Assembly: GCF_036555685.1 (NCBI RefSeq)
Contig: NZ_DATBKY010000273.1
Coordinates: 1 to 64,000 of the forward strand
Source of the DNA: Actinophytocola sp036555685
GTDB taxonomy: Bacteria; Actinomycetota; Actinomycetes; Mycobacteriales; Pseudonocardiaceae
Reading direction: 5' to 3'
Length of the DNA stretch: 64,000 nucleotides
The notes below the pieces were generated by a model. It searched no databases. It was not told the DNA's origin and worked only from the letters and a program-made list of their open reading frames with translations. Both the position numbers and the translations under genes were made by a program. This document shows, one piece after another, positions 35,735-44,460 of this stretch. Position 1 is the first letter of the stretch, and every line of letters starts with the position of its first letter.

Positions 35735-36709
35735 TCATCTCCGCAGCGTCATCGAGGGCGGTTCACCGTGTCGTTGCCGGTAGTCGGCGGCAAAGCGCCC
35801 GCGGTTGACGAACCCCCAGCGCCGCGCCACCTCCGCGACCTGCACCATGTCGGGGGCGGCCGCGTGAAGGTCGTCATAAGCCCGGTCGAGCCGCACCATC
35901 TTCAGGTACGCCATCGGCGTGGTGGCCTTGTCACGCTGGAACGCCCGTTCCACCGTGCGGGCGCTCACCTGCGCCTCCCTGGCGAGGCTTTCGACCGAGT
36001 GGTCCCACTCGGGATGCGCGTGGATCAGATCGACCAGCTTGCGCACCAGGGTCGTCGGCGCACGATGCGGCTCCTGCTCGAGCCGCACCCGGTAGTTGTG
36101 CCGTCCCCCCAGGAGAAGGCGGGTCATCAGGTTCTTCTCCGCCATCGTGGCGGCGAACTCGGACTCGTAGGTCTCCGGGCTGCTCCGCAGCCGCTCCGCC
36201 AAAACGGCCACGTCCTCGACGAAGAACCGGCCCTCGCCGTCGGCGACGTCCATGCCCAGCTGGAATCTGAGGGGCTCGGTCAACGGTTGTCCCAGTATGT
36301 CGCGTAGATGTGCCTCCAGCGCGCCACGCTCGATCCGAACGAACCGCGTCGCATAGTCGGCGGACAGCCGGCCCCGCATCGGCTTGGCGGGATCGACGAC
36401 GGTGACCGTTCCGGGCCGCAGGCCGATCTGGTCGTGCCCGTTGCGGATGACTCCCGCACCAGCGAGAGAGATGACTACCAAGATGAACGTCTCGGCCTGA
36501 GGGGGGACCAGGACCTGCACTTCTCTGCCGTATGCGAGGTCGACGACCGAGACGTTCCGTAGTCTTCGTGCCCATCCGGCCGCGTCGAGCATCGTCGACC
36601 GACCGATGAGCGACAGCTCGTGCCGGCCGAGGTAGGGCGCCATGTCATCACGTGCGACGCCAACGTCTCGCCAACAGAAACCGTCTACCTGACTGAATCG
36701 AGTCAGCAT
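35735..36709 (-). CDS. AraC-family transcriptional regulator
   Basis: Regulator of 324 residues. An N-terminal cupin-like sensing region (FILVVISLAGAGVIRNG and GTVTVVDPAKPMRGRL, about residues 75-115) resembles the AraC_binding_2 type. The C-terminal double helix-turn-helix spans about residues 225-324, with VESLAREAQVSARTVERAFQRDKATTPMAYLKMVRLDRAYDDL and VARRWGFVNRGRFAADYRQRHGEPPS. ATG 36709 is preferred to the TTG at 36715. It reads in the same direction as, and lies upstream of, the A-T/C/C/patatin genes, separated by a strong hairpin, so it is a likely but unproven regulator of that cluster. Confidence 0.9.
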   Translation of the reverse strand: MLTRFSQVDGFCWRDVGVARDDMAPYLGRHELSLIGRSTMLDAAGWARRLRNVSVVDLAYGREVQVLVPPQAETFILVVISLAGAGVIRNGHDQIGLRPGTVTVVDPAKPMRGRLSADYATRFVRIERGALEAHLRDILGQPLTEPLRFQLGMDVADGEGRFFVEDVAVLAERLRSSPETYESEFAATMAEKNLMTRLLLGGRHNYRVRLEQEPHRAPTTLVRKLVDLIHAHPEWDHSVESLAREAQVSARTVERAFQRDKATTPMAYLKMVRLDRAYDDLHAAAPDMVQVAEVARRWGFVNRGRFAADYRQRHGEPPSMTLRR

Positions 36710-37315
36710 TTCCAACCTATCCAGTTGTTATCGGGCTTCGCTCCTAGCTCGTCAGGCAGGGCTGCCCCGTCGCACCCCCAGCCGTCGCTCAGGATAACGA
36801 CCCGCGATGACATTTAATCCCGCCGTACGGGCGTATCCGGTTAAATCCTGAGGACCATGATCGGATTAACTCGGCTCTATCAGCGATGCGACATCATGCG
36901 GCGATGCCCGCGGCGAAAGGCATGCGTCACCGTGAACCGCCTTATCTGCCTGCCCTGGACGGGCTTGGCAGTCGCGCAGCCCTGCGGAGATGATCGACAT
37001 CGGTGATCGCCGGCGTGAGCAGCGACGGTTCCGTTGCGCAACTGCGCCTTCGGCCAACCGGGCGACCTTGGCACGTTCGCGGCCCGCGACCCGTAGCTAT
37101 GGGTGACATTCACGTCCCCGGCGCCAAACGCCCTTTCGCGCGTTGTGGCGCCCGTCACGCCGATCGACGTTTCGAAAATCACGGGGCCGTAACGCCGTCA
37201 AGAAATTAATGTCGCGCGGGTGGTTCGGATAATGCGGATGGCGTCGACCCGCACGATGAATAGCAGGGACCATCACCCGCCTAGTCGCGACATGCATGTC
37301 CGGCGGAAGGGGCCA
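36710..37315. other. 606-base intergenic region between divergent genes
   Basis: It is less GC-rich than its surroundings in several stretches and has no ORF with convincing codon use. It contains a near-palindrome GTTAAATCC (36840-36848) and GGATTAAC (36863-36870). A possible -10 element GATAAT is at 37228-37233, about 80 bases before the start at 37316. A small reading frame from ATG 36857 (about 50 codons, after GAGG) is noted but not supported. Confidence 0.5.
36840..36870. promoter_or_regulatory. Imperfect inverted repeat in the AraC upstream region
   Basis: GTTAAATCC at 36840-36848 and GGATTAAC at 36863-36870 are inverted complements apart from one extra A, with a 14-base spacer. It lies about 130 bases upstream of the AraC start and could be an operator. 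Confidence 0.3.
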
Positions 37316-37801
37316 ATGGTGTCGATTCCGCCACGCCGACCCCGATCGGTCGGCGGCCAGGGGCGTAACGCGACGATCCGCGTCGTCGACTGCCCGGATG
37401 TGGCAGGTGCCCGGAGCGACTGGGTGCGAGGTTTCACCCCGCACGGGCTCGCGTGCGGGCTGCTGATGGCGGTGTGCGCTTACTGGACGCGGCACTGGGA
37501 CGCGCCGCCGATGCTCCTCGTGGCCCTGGTGATCCCGTGCTCGGCGCTGTCCGGGTTCATGGTCGCCCGCGGTGGCGTGGTTGAGCTCGGCATGGCCGCG
37601 GGAGCGGCGACCGCGACCACCGGTCACGTCATCACCGTCCTGGCCGCCTTCCTCTACTGCGCGACCACCGGCGCCTGGCTCGCCTCCTTGACCTGGATAG
37701 TCCTCGGCGCCACGTTCGTCCTCCTGCCCATCGTGCTGGGCGCGACGCTGGGTGCCGTGGGTGCCTTCGTCTCCCGGTTCGTCTGGGCGACGCGATCTTG
37801 A
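37316..37801 (+). CDS. Hypothetical membrane protein
   Basis: Protein of 161 residues with a basic, proline-rich N-terminus (VSIPPRRPRSVGGQGRN) and about four hydrophobic segments after residue 40. They include GLLMAVCAYW, MLLVALVIPCSALSGFMVA, HVITVLAAFLYCATTGAWLASLTWIVL and FVLLPIVLGATLGAVGAFVS. I do not recognise the family. ATG 37316 has GGAAGG about five bases upstream and is preferred over several upstream in-frame starts from 37220 that would add an unstructured leader. It converges on a lipoprotein gene 46 bases away. Confidence 0.65.
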   Translation: MVSIPPRRPRSVGGQGRNATIRVVDCPDVAGARSDWVRGFTPHGLACGLLMAVCAYWTRHWDAPPMLLVALVIPCSALSGFMVARGGVVELGMAAGAATATTGHVITVLAAFLYCATTGAWLASLTWIVLGATFVLLPIVLGATLGAVGAFVSRFVWATRS

Positions 37802-37847
37802 TCCGTGCCCTGATCGAGACCGCCGATCCCCGGTGTCGCCTCCTCCG

Positions 37848-38375
37848 TCACGTCGGGTCGGGGGCGGGCGCCGGGGAGGACACCGCGCCCGGGTCGATGA
37901 GAACGAGTTCGATGTTCCACTTGCCTTCGCAGTCGGCTTCGCGCACCTGGGCCTGGCCCGCGGCGATGGCACCGGAGTTGAAGAAGACCTCGGCCTCGTC
38001 CCCTTCGTTGTCCATGCCGGCCGGGCGGTAGCCGGCCGGCATGGACGTCACCGCGTCCTGGATGAGCACGGTGACCTCGTCGATGGGTTTGGCCGAGATC
38101 GCGCGCACGGTGGTGTTCGCGTCCGCCTTCTCGACGTGCGTGACCGTGCCGATCTTGTCGAAGGACAGGCCCTCGGGCATGAGCGCCGTCTCGGCCGCGG
38201 GAGCGGGGCTCGGGTCCTCGCACGCGGCGTCCGCGTCGCTCCCGGCCGCGGAGCACCCCGCCAGCGCGACCAGCAACGCCGCCGCGGCGGCACCGACGGC
38301 CATCCTCGTACCCGGTGACGATGTACGCGGTGACGATTCGTGCCGCCTGCTGCCACATCCGGCCATGGCGGACAC
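37848..38375 (-). CDS. Predicted lipoprotein of unknown function
   Basis: Secreted, lipid-anchored protein of 175 residues or fewer. The hydrophobic signal AVGAAAAALLVALAGCS has the lipobox LAGC. The N-terminal 24 residues before the hydrophobic core are basic and may be partly untranslated; starts at GTG 38375, ATG 38366 and ATG 38303 are in frame. The mature domain has AETALMPEGLSFDKIGTVTHVEKA and ends in EGKWNIELVLIDPG with two Cys that could pair. The family is not recognised. It is divergent from the BNR-repeat secreted protein, and the 170-base gap between them holds both promoters. Confidence 0.7.
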   Translation of the reverse strand: MSAMAGCGSRRHESSPRTSSPGTRMAVGAAAAALLVALAGCSAAGSDADAACEDPSPAPAAETALMPEGLSFDKIGTVTHVEKADANTTVRAISAKPIDEVTVLIQDAVTSMPAGYRPAGMDNEGDEAEVFFNSGAIAAGQAQVREADCEGKWNIELVLIDPGAVSSPAPAPDPT

Positions 38376-38418
38376 TCTAGTCAGATGCGTACTGTCAGGT
38401 ACAAACCCGTTGCGAGAC

Positions 38419-38448
38419 TGACGTTTCAGACTTGTCGGATGCTAAAGT
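38419..38448 (+). promoter_or_regulatory. Candidate promoter of the secreted BNR protein
   Basis: TGACGT (38419-38424) and TAAAGT (38443-38448) are separated by 18 bases, about 100 bases before the GTG start. The fit to sigma-70-type boxes is only partial. Confidence 0.3.
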
Positions 38449-38547
38449 GCGCGCGCAGCTCCGGTGCACGACGGGGCCGATGCCACCGGGAATGCCATCC
38501 GCGCGGCGAGTGGGCGCACGGGCGCTCATCTGACCCTGGAGGCTCGC

Positions 38548-40896
38548 GTGACCCTGCGCAGGAAAGCACACGTCCCGGCCCTCGCCGTGACGGCCGCCAT
38601 GATCCTCTTGGGCGCCGGAGCCGCATCCGTCGCCCACCCCGAGAACCACCGCACGAAGACGCCGGCCGCTACGGCCAACCCGCTGGGCGCCGAGGAATGG
38701 ATGTTCTGGCAGCGGGCCAACGCCGACGGCACGATCCCGGACGCCGCCGTCAACCAGGCGGTCGCCCAGTCCACGCAGATGGGCGTGGCCGCGATGGGCT
38801 CGCCGAGCACCGACCAGGTGTGGGCCGAGCTCGGTCCGAGCAACATCGGCGGGCGCGTGCGCGACATCGCCGCCGATCCCACGACCAGCGGTGCCGTCTA
38901 CATCGCGACCGGCACCGGAGGCCTGTGGCGAAGTGGTGACGGTGGCGCGACGTTCACGTCCGCGTGGGACGACCAGCTACCCCAGTCGATGGGTGCGGTC
39001 GCGGTCGACTCGAGGGGTGTGGTCTGGGCCGGCACCGGCGAGCCCGACCACGGCGGCGGCTCCGCGTACTACGGCAAGGGCGTCTACAAGTCCACCGACC
39101 ACGGTGCGACCTGGGCCAACATGGGGCTTACCGACGGCGACACGATCGGCCAGATCGTCATCGACCCGCGCGACGACGACCGCGTCTTCGTCGCGGTCAT
39201 GGGCGCGCTGCACGACACCGAGCCGACCCGCGGCCTGTTCATGACCGAGAACGGCGGGGCCAGCTGGACCCGGGTCATCGTGCCGGACAGCGCCTCCACC
39301 GGAGCCATCGACGTGAGCATCGACAAGGCCAACCCCGACGTCATGCTCGCGACGACCTGGGACAAGATCCGCGACGAGAAGTCCCGCATCTACGGCAAGA
39401 ACTCCTTCCTCTACCGGTCCACCGACGCCGGCCGCACGTGGACGAACATCCAGCGGCCGCCGCTCCCGCAGAGCGAGGACATCGAAGGCCAGCCGGTCAC
39501 CTCGACCTATGTCGGTCGCATGGGCGTCGACTTCAGCGACACCGACCCCAACCGCGCCTACCTCATCTCGAGTGCGGCCGGCGGCAACTTCAACGGCTTC
39601 TTCACGAGCACCGACGCCGGCGCGACCTGGACCGCCGTCGGGCCGACCAGCGGCGGCGTGCTGCAGAACATCAGCGGCGGGTTCGCGTGGTGGTTCGGCC
39701 GTGTCTACGTCGACCCGGTCGATCCGCTGCACGTCTTCGTCTCGGGCGTGAACCTCGCCGAGAGCCACGACGGCGGCCTGACCTGGACGACGTCGCAAAC
39801 CGTGCACGCCGACCAGCACGGCCTCGAGTGGGATCCCGGCACCCCGGGCAGGGTGTACCTCGGCAACGACGGCGGCTTCTACTGGTCGACCCAGAACGGT
39901 GCCGCCCGCGGGCTGTGGACCAAGACGCCGCGCCTGCCCGTGACGCAGTTCTACGCGATGGACGTCTCGCTCCAGGACGGCTCGCGCGTCAACGCCGGCT
40001 CCCAGGACAACGGCTCGCTGAAGTCGTGGGCGGCCGACAACACCGTCAACGGCGACTGGTTCAACTTCGTCGGCGGTGACGGGATGATGAACCGCATCGA
40101 TCCGTCGAACGACCGCAAGTACTACGGCTGCTCGCAGAACGGCGGCTGCCGCGGCTTCGTCGACGGCGTCGGCTTCAACATGACCGTCCCGGGCACACGG
40201 AAGAACTGGGTGGCACCCATCGAGTTCGCCGCCGACCCGCGGATCATGTTCGGCGGCAGCGAGTTCGTCAACCGCATCAACACCGACGCCGGCCAGCGCG
40301 TGTGGCAGCGGATCAGCCCGGATCTCACCGAAGGAACCGAGCCGCGCGCGCCCGGCTTCGGCACCGTCACGGCGATCGGCACGACCCCGGCCGACCCCAA
40401 CCTCGTCTACGCCGGCACCGACAGCGGCCTGATGTGGGTCAGCCGCAACGCGATGGCCGCCCCCGACCAGGTGACCTGGGAGAAGCTGCAGAGCCCGGTC
40501 TTCCCGGGCCGCTGGGTCACCCGCGTCACCATCGACCCGCAGAACCCCGACGTGGCATGGGCGAGCTTCTCCGGCTGGCGCTCCGGTGATCCCTACCCGC
40601 ATCTCGTCATGACCAGCGACGGCGGCAAGACGTGGGCCGACATCGTCGGCAAGCGCATCCCACAGGCGCCCATCAACGACGTCATCCGCCACCCGTCGAA
40701 GAAGAACTGGCTCTTCATCGCCACCGACGTCGGCGTCTTCCGCACCACCAACCTGGGCAAGACATGGCTCAAGGTCGGCGCGAACCTGCCACTCGTCCCG
40801 ATCAACGACATCGACCTGCCCGCCGGCAGCCAAACGCTCTACGCCGCGACCTACGGCCGCAGCGTCTGGACCACCTCACTCGCCGACGCCGGCTAG
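38548..40896 (+). CDS. Large secreted BNR/sortilin-type beta-propeller protein
   Basis: Secreted protein of 782 residues. GTG 38548 follows GGAGG by five bases and gives a clear signal peptide (TLRRKAHVPALAVTAAMILLGAGAASVA). The mature part starts with WAELGPSNIGGRVRDIAADP and carries many Asp-box/BNR repeats: RSGDGGATFT, KSTDHGATWA, MTENGGASWT, RSTDAGRTWT, TSTDAGATWT, ESHDGGLTWT, TSDGGKTWAD and RTTNLGKTWLK. This is the VPS10/sortilin-like or exo-sialidase-like double propeller class. No Arg triad of sialidases is obvious, so glycosidase activity is doubtful; it may bind proteins or polysaccharide outside the cell. A hairpin follows the stop. Confidence 0.88.
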   Translation: MTLRRKAHVPALAVTAAMILLGAGAASVAHPENHRTKTPAATANPLGAEEWMFWQRANADGTIPDAAVNQAVAQSTQMGVAAMGSPSTDQVWAELGPSNIGGRVRDIAADPTTSGAVYIATGTGGLWRSGDGGATFTSAWDDQLPQSMGAVAVDSRGVVWAGTGEPDHGGGSAYYGKGVYKSTDHGATWANMGLTDGDTIGQIVIDPRDDDRVFVAVMGALHDTEPTRGLFMTENGGASWTRVIVPDSASTGAIDVSIDKANPDVMLATTWDKIRDEKSRIYGKNSFLYRSTDAGRTWTNIQRPPLPQSEDIEGQPVTSTYVGRMGVDFSDTDPNRAYLISSAAGGNFNGFFTSTDAGATWTAVGPTSGGVLQNISGGFAWWFGRVYVDPVDPLHVFVSGVNLAESHDGGLTWTTSQTVHADQHGLEWDPGTPGRVYLGNDGGFYWSTQNGAARGLWTKTPRLPVTQFYAMDVSLQDGSRVNAGSQDNGSLKSWAADNTVNGDWFNFVGGDGMMNRIDPSNDRKYYGCSQNGGCRGFVDGVGFNMTVPGTRKNWVAPIEFAADPRIMFGGSEFVNRINTDAGQRVWQRISPDLTEGTEPRAPGFGTVTAIGTTPADPNLVYAGTDSGLMWVSRNAMAAPDQVTWEKLQSPVFPGRWVTRVTIDPQNPDVAWASFSGWRSGDPYPHLVMTSDGGKTWADIVGKRIPQAPINDVIRHPSKKNWLFIATDVGVFRTTNLGKTWLKVGANLPLVPINDIDLPAGSQTLYAATYGRSVWTTSLADAG

Positions 40897-41251
40897 CCGG
40901 GTCCGGCCCGGCGGACCGCGCGGGCCGGATCTCGGATGCGAGGATGCGCCGGTGAGCGAGCGGGTGTCGACCAGGCGCAGGCTCGCCGACGTGGCGAGCA
41001 TGATCGTCGAGGACATCCGGTGTGGCGGCGGTTCGCCGCACTGACGCCGGTCGTGCCCGACGAGGGCTTCGCGGTCATCCTGGTGCGTGCCGGTGCGCTC
41101 CGCCGGGCTGCAACCGGCCGGAGTCGGGATACCGCCGTGCGCGTCGTCCGCCACCGGCGGTAGCCGCCGATCGGGTCGGGCGGGGACATGTGCCGCATGT
41201 CAGCCGGCGGACACGCCGGATCACCGGCGGAGTCCGGTATACCCGTCAGGC
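40897..41251. other. 355-base gap with a possible broken small gene
   Basis: After the hairpin, a frame from GTG 40952 (GAGG upstream) encodes about 24 sensible residues (ERVSTRRRLADVASMIVED) and stops at 41044. The next frame then continues with RRFAALTPVVPDEGFAVILV to a stop at 41163. The combined span of 212 bases is one short of a codon multiple. This could be a frameshifted small gene, but the evidence is thin. Confidence 0.3.
40901..40930 (+). terminator. Hairpin after the BNR-protein gene
   Basis: GTCCGGCCCG (40901-40910) and CGGGCCGGAT (40921-40930) pair over ten positions, one as G-U, with a ten-base loop, four bases after the stop. Confidence 0.6.
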
Positions 41252-42916
41252 ATGGAAGTCCTAGCTGCCGTCGTCGTCGTGGCCACGCTCGCAGCCATGG
41301 CCTCCGGAAAGGTGCCCGCGGTCCTGGCGCTTGCCACCGGCCTGGCCGCCGGCGGGATCCTCGGGCTCGCGCCCGTGCCCGCCCTGTTCGCGGGACTGAG
41401 CAACGGGGGCGTGATCACGGTCGCGAGCGTGCTGGTGATCGCCAAGGGGGTCGTCAAGACCGGCGTCGTCGCGCGGGCGACCTGGCGGTTGCTGGCGACC
41501 GTGACGACGGCTGCGCAGGCGTTGCGTCGGCTCGTCGCCCCGGTCGGCGTCGCGTCGGCGTTGATGAACACGACGCCGCTGGTCGCCATGCTCATCCCGG
41601 CCGCACGCCAGCTGCAGCAGACGAGGAACATCCCGGCGCGGGAGGTGTTGCTGCCGGTCGCTCACGCGACCACGCTGGCCGGTTCCGTCACGCTCATCGG
41701 CACCAGCTCGAACCTGCTGATCGCGGGCATCGCCGCCGACGACGGCGTTCGCGTGGACATGCTCTCCGTCGCTCCGGTGGCGTTGCCGGTGTGCCTGGTC
41801 GGCTGGGTCCTGCTGCTGCTGGCCGCCCCACGCCTGCTGCGCGGAAGGGCCGAAGGACAACCGCGCCCGCAGCCCTGGCGCGTGGAGGTGCCGATCGCGT
41901 CGGGGGCGATCGCCATCGGGCGGCGGGCGGCCGACATCGGCATCGAACGAACCCAGGAGTACGTGCTCCAGGCGATCATCCGACACGGCGAGCAGGTGTC
42001 GACCGCGGAGGCGTTCAAGGCGGGTGACCGGCTGGTGTTCGCGGCGAGCGAGACCGGCGTCAGGTCTCTGTGGGAGAGCCCGCGTTTCGGCCTCTGGCCG
42101 CAACACCTGTACATGGTCTCGGTCGGTCCCGGTGAGCACAGCACCCTGCTCGAACTCGAGGACGACTACGTCCACGTCCTCGCCGCGGAGACGGCCAAAC
42201 CGCTCGGCGACACCACCGCGGTCCCGGGGGCCACGGTGTTCGCGACCTGCTCGAGCACGCAGGAGCTGGCCCGCCACGAGGCCTTGACGTTGTGGGCCCA
42301 CGTCGCCGGTCGCGCGCCGCAACCCGGCAAGACCTGGACGGCGCTGGGCATCCTGACGGCGGTGGTCGTCGCGGCGTCGCTGGGCCTGGCACCGGTCGAG
42401 CTGATCGCCTTCGCCGGCGCCGTGCTCATGGTGCTGACCCGGCTGCTCACCCCGCGGTCGGCCGTGCGAGCCCTGGACTGGAACGTCCTGTTCATCCTGG
42501 CCGGATCCGTGGGGCTCGGTGCGATCATCGTCGAGAGCGGGCTGGCCGCCGTCCTGGCCCGGTCGATCGAACAGGTCGCCTCGGGGAGCATGGTCGTCGT
42601 CGTCGTGGTGTTCGCGCTGACGACGGCGGTCATGACGAACCTGGTCACGAACGCGGCGGCCGCGTCGATCCTCACCCCGGTCGCACTCGACATCGCCACC
42701 AGGCTGGGGGTCGATCCGGTGACGCTGCTCGCTCTCGTCGCCACGTGCATCTCGTTCACGTTCATCAACCCGTTCAGCCACCAGAGCAACCTCATGGTGA
42801 TGGGGCCCGGCGCCTACAGCACCCGGACGTTCGCGAAGTTCGGCGCGCCGCTCATGGTCGTGTCGTTGGCGACGGCGAGTGTGGTCACCTGGACGTTGCT
42901 CGGCGGCGGCCATTAG
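41252..42916 (+). CDS. SLC13/DASS-type permease with internal TrkA-C domain
   Basis: Secondary transporter of 554 residues. Two homologous membrane halves each carry the family's paired signature: MNTTPLVAMLIPA with GTSSNLLIAG in the first, and TNAAAASILTPVALDIA with NPFSHQSNLMVMGP in the second. Between them (about residues 205-360) is a soluble insert. IGIERTQEYVLQAIIRHGEQVSTAEAFKAGDRLVFAAS is a TrkA-C (RCK_C)-like domain, probably a ligand-binding regulatory module. The family moves sulfate, dicarboxylates or similar anions with sodium or protons; the substrate cannot be read. ATG 41252 is used; upstream in-frame codons are not supported. Confidence 0.88.
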   Translation: MEVLAAVVVVATLAAMASGKVPAVLALATGLAAGGILGLAPVPALFAGLSNGGVITVASVLVIAKGVVKTGVVARATWRLLATVTTAAQALRRLVAPVGVASALMNTTPLVAMLIPAARQLQQTRNIPAREVLLPVAHATTLAGSVTLIGTSSNLLIAGIAADDGVRVDMLSVAPVALPVCLVGWVLLLLAAPRLLRGRAEGQPRPQPWRVEVPIASGAIAIGRRAADIGIERTQEYVLQAIIRHGEQVSTAEAFKAGDRLVFAASETGVRSLWESPRFGLWPQHLYMVSVGPGEHSTLLELEDDYVHVLAAETAKPLGDTTAVPGATVFATCSSTQELARHEALTLWAHVAGRAPQPGKTWTALGILTAVVVAASLGLAPVELIAFAGAVLMVLTRLLTPRSAVRALDWNVLFILAGSVGLGAIIVESGLAAVLARSIEQVASGSMVVVVVVFALTTAVMTNLVTNAAAASILTPVALDIATRLGVDPVTLLALVATCISFTFINPFSHQSNLMVMGPGAYSTRTFAKFGAPLMVVSLATASVVTWTLLGGGH

Positions 42917-43032
42917 GCAGCGTCGCTCAGCTCCGCAGAGCCACCGCTGTCCGCGGCTGACCGCGAACGATGCGACGCTGGCGACCAGCGTGTGACGTCG
43001 CAAATGCTTGCCCGGTCTGCTAGACAGCGATC

Positions 43033-44421
43033 GTGTTCGGGACCCTCACGGACGCCCAATGGGTGGCGTTCGCGTTCGTGTTCCTCGGGATGGCGCTCAT
43101 CTGCGGCATGCTGCTGCGCCGCGCTGTCCCGTGGCTGGCCGCGGTCTACATTCCGCCGAGCGTTCTCGCCGGCTTCCTGATCCTGTTCGCCGGACCGCAG
43201 GTGCTCGGCGAACTGACCGACGACTGGAGCCTCGTCCCCGCCCAGATCATCCCGGTGCTCTCGACTCTGCCCGGCTTGCTGATCAACGTCGTCTTCGGCG
43301 GCATCATGATCGGCAAGACGCTGCCCTCCATGCGCCGGATCTGGCACGACGCCGCCCCGCACGCGATCCTGGGCAGCGTCTTCTCCTTCGGCCAGTTCGC
43401 GATCGGCGGCCTCACCGTCACCTTCCTCCTGACACCGGTATTCGGGCTGCCCGACGCGGCCGGCTCCATCATCGAGATGTCCTTCGCGGGCGGGCACGGC
43501 AGCATCGCCGGGATGGGCCCGCTGCTGGTCGACGCGGGAGCCGGAGAGCTCGTCGACGTCGGGCTTGGCCTCGCCACGATCAGCATGCTGACCGGCGTCA
43601 TCGGCGGTACCGTGCTGGTCAACTGGGCGGTCCGCAGCCCGCGCGTCGACGTCGCGCGCGAGCACACCACGACCCGGTTCACGGCGAGTCGGCTCAGCGA
43701 CGTGCCGCCCAACGAAGGCGACATCACCGACGACGTCGCGATCGGCTCGATCAGTCGCAGCTTCGGCGCCATCGCGGTCGCCATCTTCATCGGCTTTCTG
43801 ATCCTGACCGCCCTACGGGCGATCTCGAACGCGTTCGGCTCGGATCTCTTCGACCGTTTCCCGCTGTTCCCGTTCACCGTCATCGGCGGGTTCATCGTCC
43901 AGCTGGTGCTCTCGTGGACCAACCACGAGCACTTCGTCGAACGCCGTACGGTCAACGACATCACGGGCCTGTCGCTCGACCTCCTCATCGCCGCCGCCGT
44001 CGGCACGCTGTCCCTGAGCACGTTGGGCGCGAACATCCCGAGCATCGTGATCCTCACGGTGCTGTCCGTCGCGTGGAGCGTGGCGGGCCTGCTCTGGCTC
44101 GGGCCGAGATTTTTCACCAGGCACTGGTTCGACCGCGGCATCGCGGACTACGGCCAGTCGCAAGGAAACGTCGCGACCGGGTTCATCCTCGCCGAGATGA
44201 CGGATCCGGCGCACACCACAGGCGCGGCCACGGGCTACGGGTACAAGCAGCTGTTCTACGAGCCGTTCCTGGGTGGCGGCATCCTCACCGCGATGAGCGT
44301 GCCGCTGATCCTCGGCGTCGGCTCTCTGGCCTTCGGCATCGCCAGTGCCGCCACCACGGTGGGTCTCATCATCTGGGGTGTCGTGCGCAGCCGCCCTGCC
44401 AGGCTCCAACCCGGGCGATGA
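43033..44421 (+). CDS. gltS: Sodium/glutamate symporter, GltS family
   Basis: Polytopic symporter of 462 residues with two halves of about five helices. Landmarks: YIPPSVLAGFLILFAGPQVLG, LPGLLINVVFGGIMIGKTLP, the first substrate motif IEMSFAGGHGSIAGMGPLL, and TLSLSTLGANIPSIVI plus GNVATGFILAEMTDP and AATGYGYKQLFYEPFLGGGILTA in the second half. The family imports glutamate with sodium. GTG 43033 is the start. No glutamate-metabolism gene is adjacent. The next gene converges 39 bases away. Confidence 0.88.
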   Translation: MFGTLTDAQWVAFAFVFLGMALICGMLLRRAVPWLAAVYIPPSVLAGFLILFAGPQVLGELTDDWSLVPAQIIPVLSTLPGLLINVVFGGIMIGKTLPSMRRIWHDAAPHAILGSVFSFGQFAIGGLTVTFLLTPVFGLPDAAGSIIEMSFAGGHGSIAGMGPLLVDAGAGELVDVGLGLATISMLTGVIGGTVLVNWAVRSPRVDVAREHTTTRFTASRLSDVPPNEGDITDDVAIGSISRSFGAIAVAIFIGFLILTALRAISNAFGSDLFDRFPLFPFTVIGGFIVQLVLSWTNHEHFVERRTVNDITGLSLDLLIAAAVGTLSLSTLGANIPSIVILTVLSVAWSVAGLLWLGPRFFTRHWFDRGIADYGQSQGNVATGFILAEMTDPAHTTGAATGYGYKQLFYEPFLGGGILTAMSVPLILGVGSLAFGIASAATTVGLIIWGVVRSRPARLQPGR

Positions 44422-44460
44422 GTCGGACAATGAGATGACGTCGGCGTTGTGGGACGGTCC

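Noticed and set aside
36857..37009. Small reading frame of about 50 codons after GAGG
   Set aside because: Mixed third positions and no protein-like pattern; kept only as a note in the gap entry.
38977..40833. 618-codon minus-strand frame opposite the BNR-repeat gene
   Set aside because: Repetitive Val/Asp/Ala-rich antisense of the repeats; no start signal and no motif.
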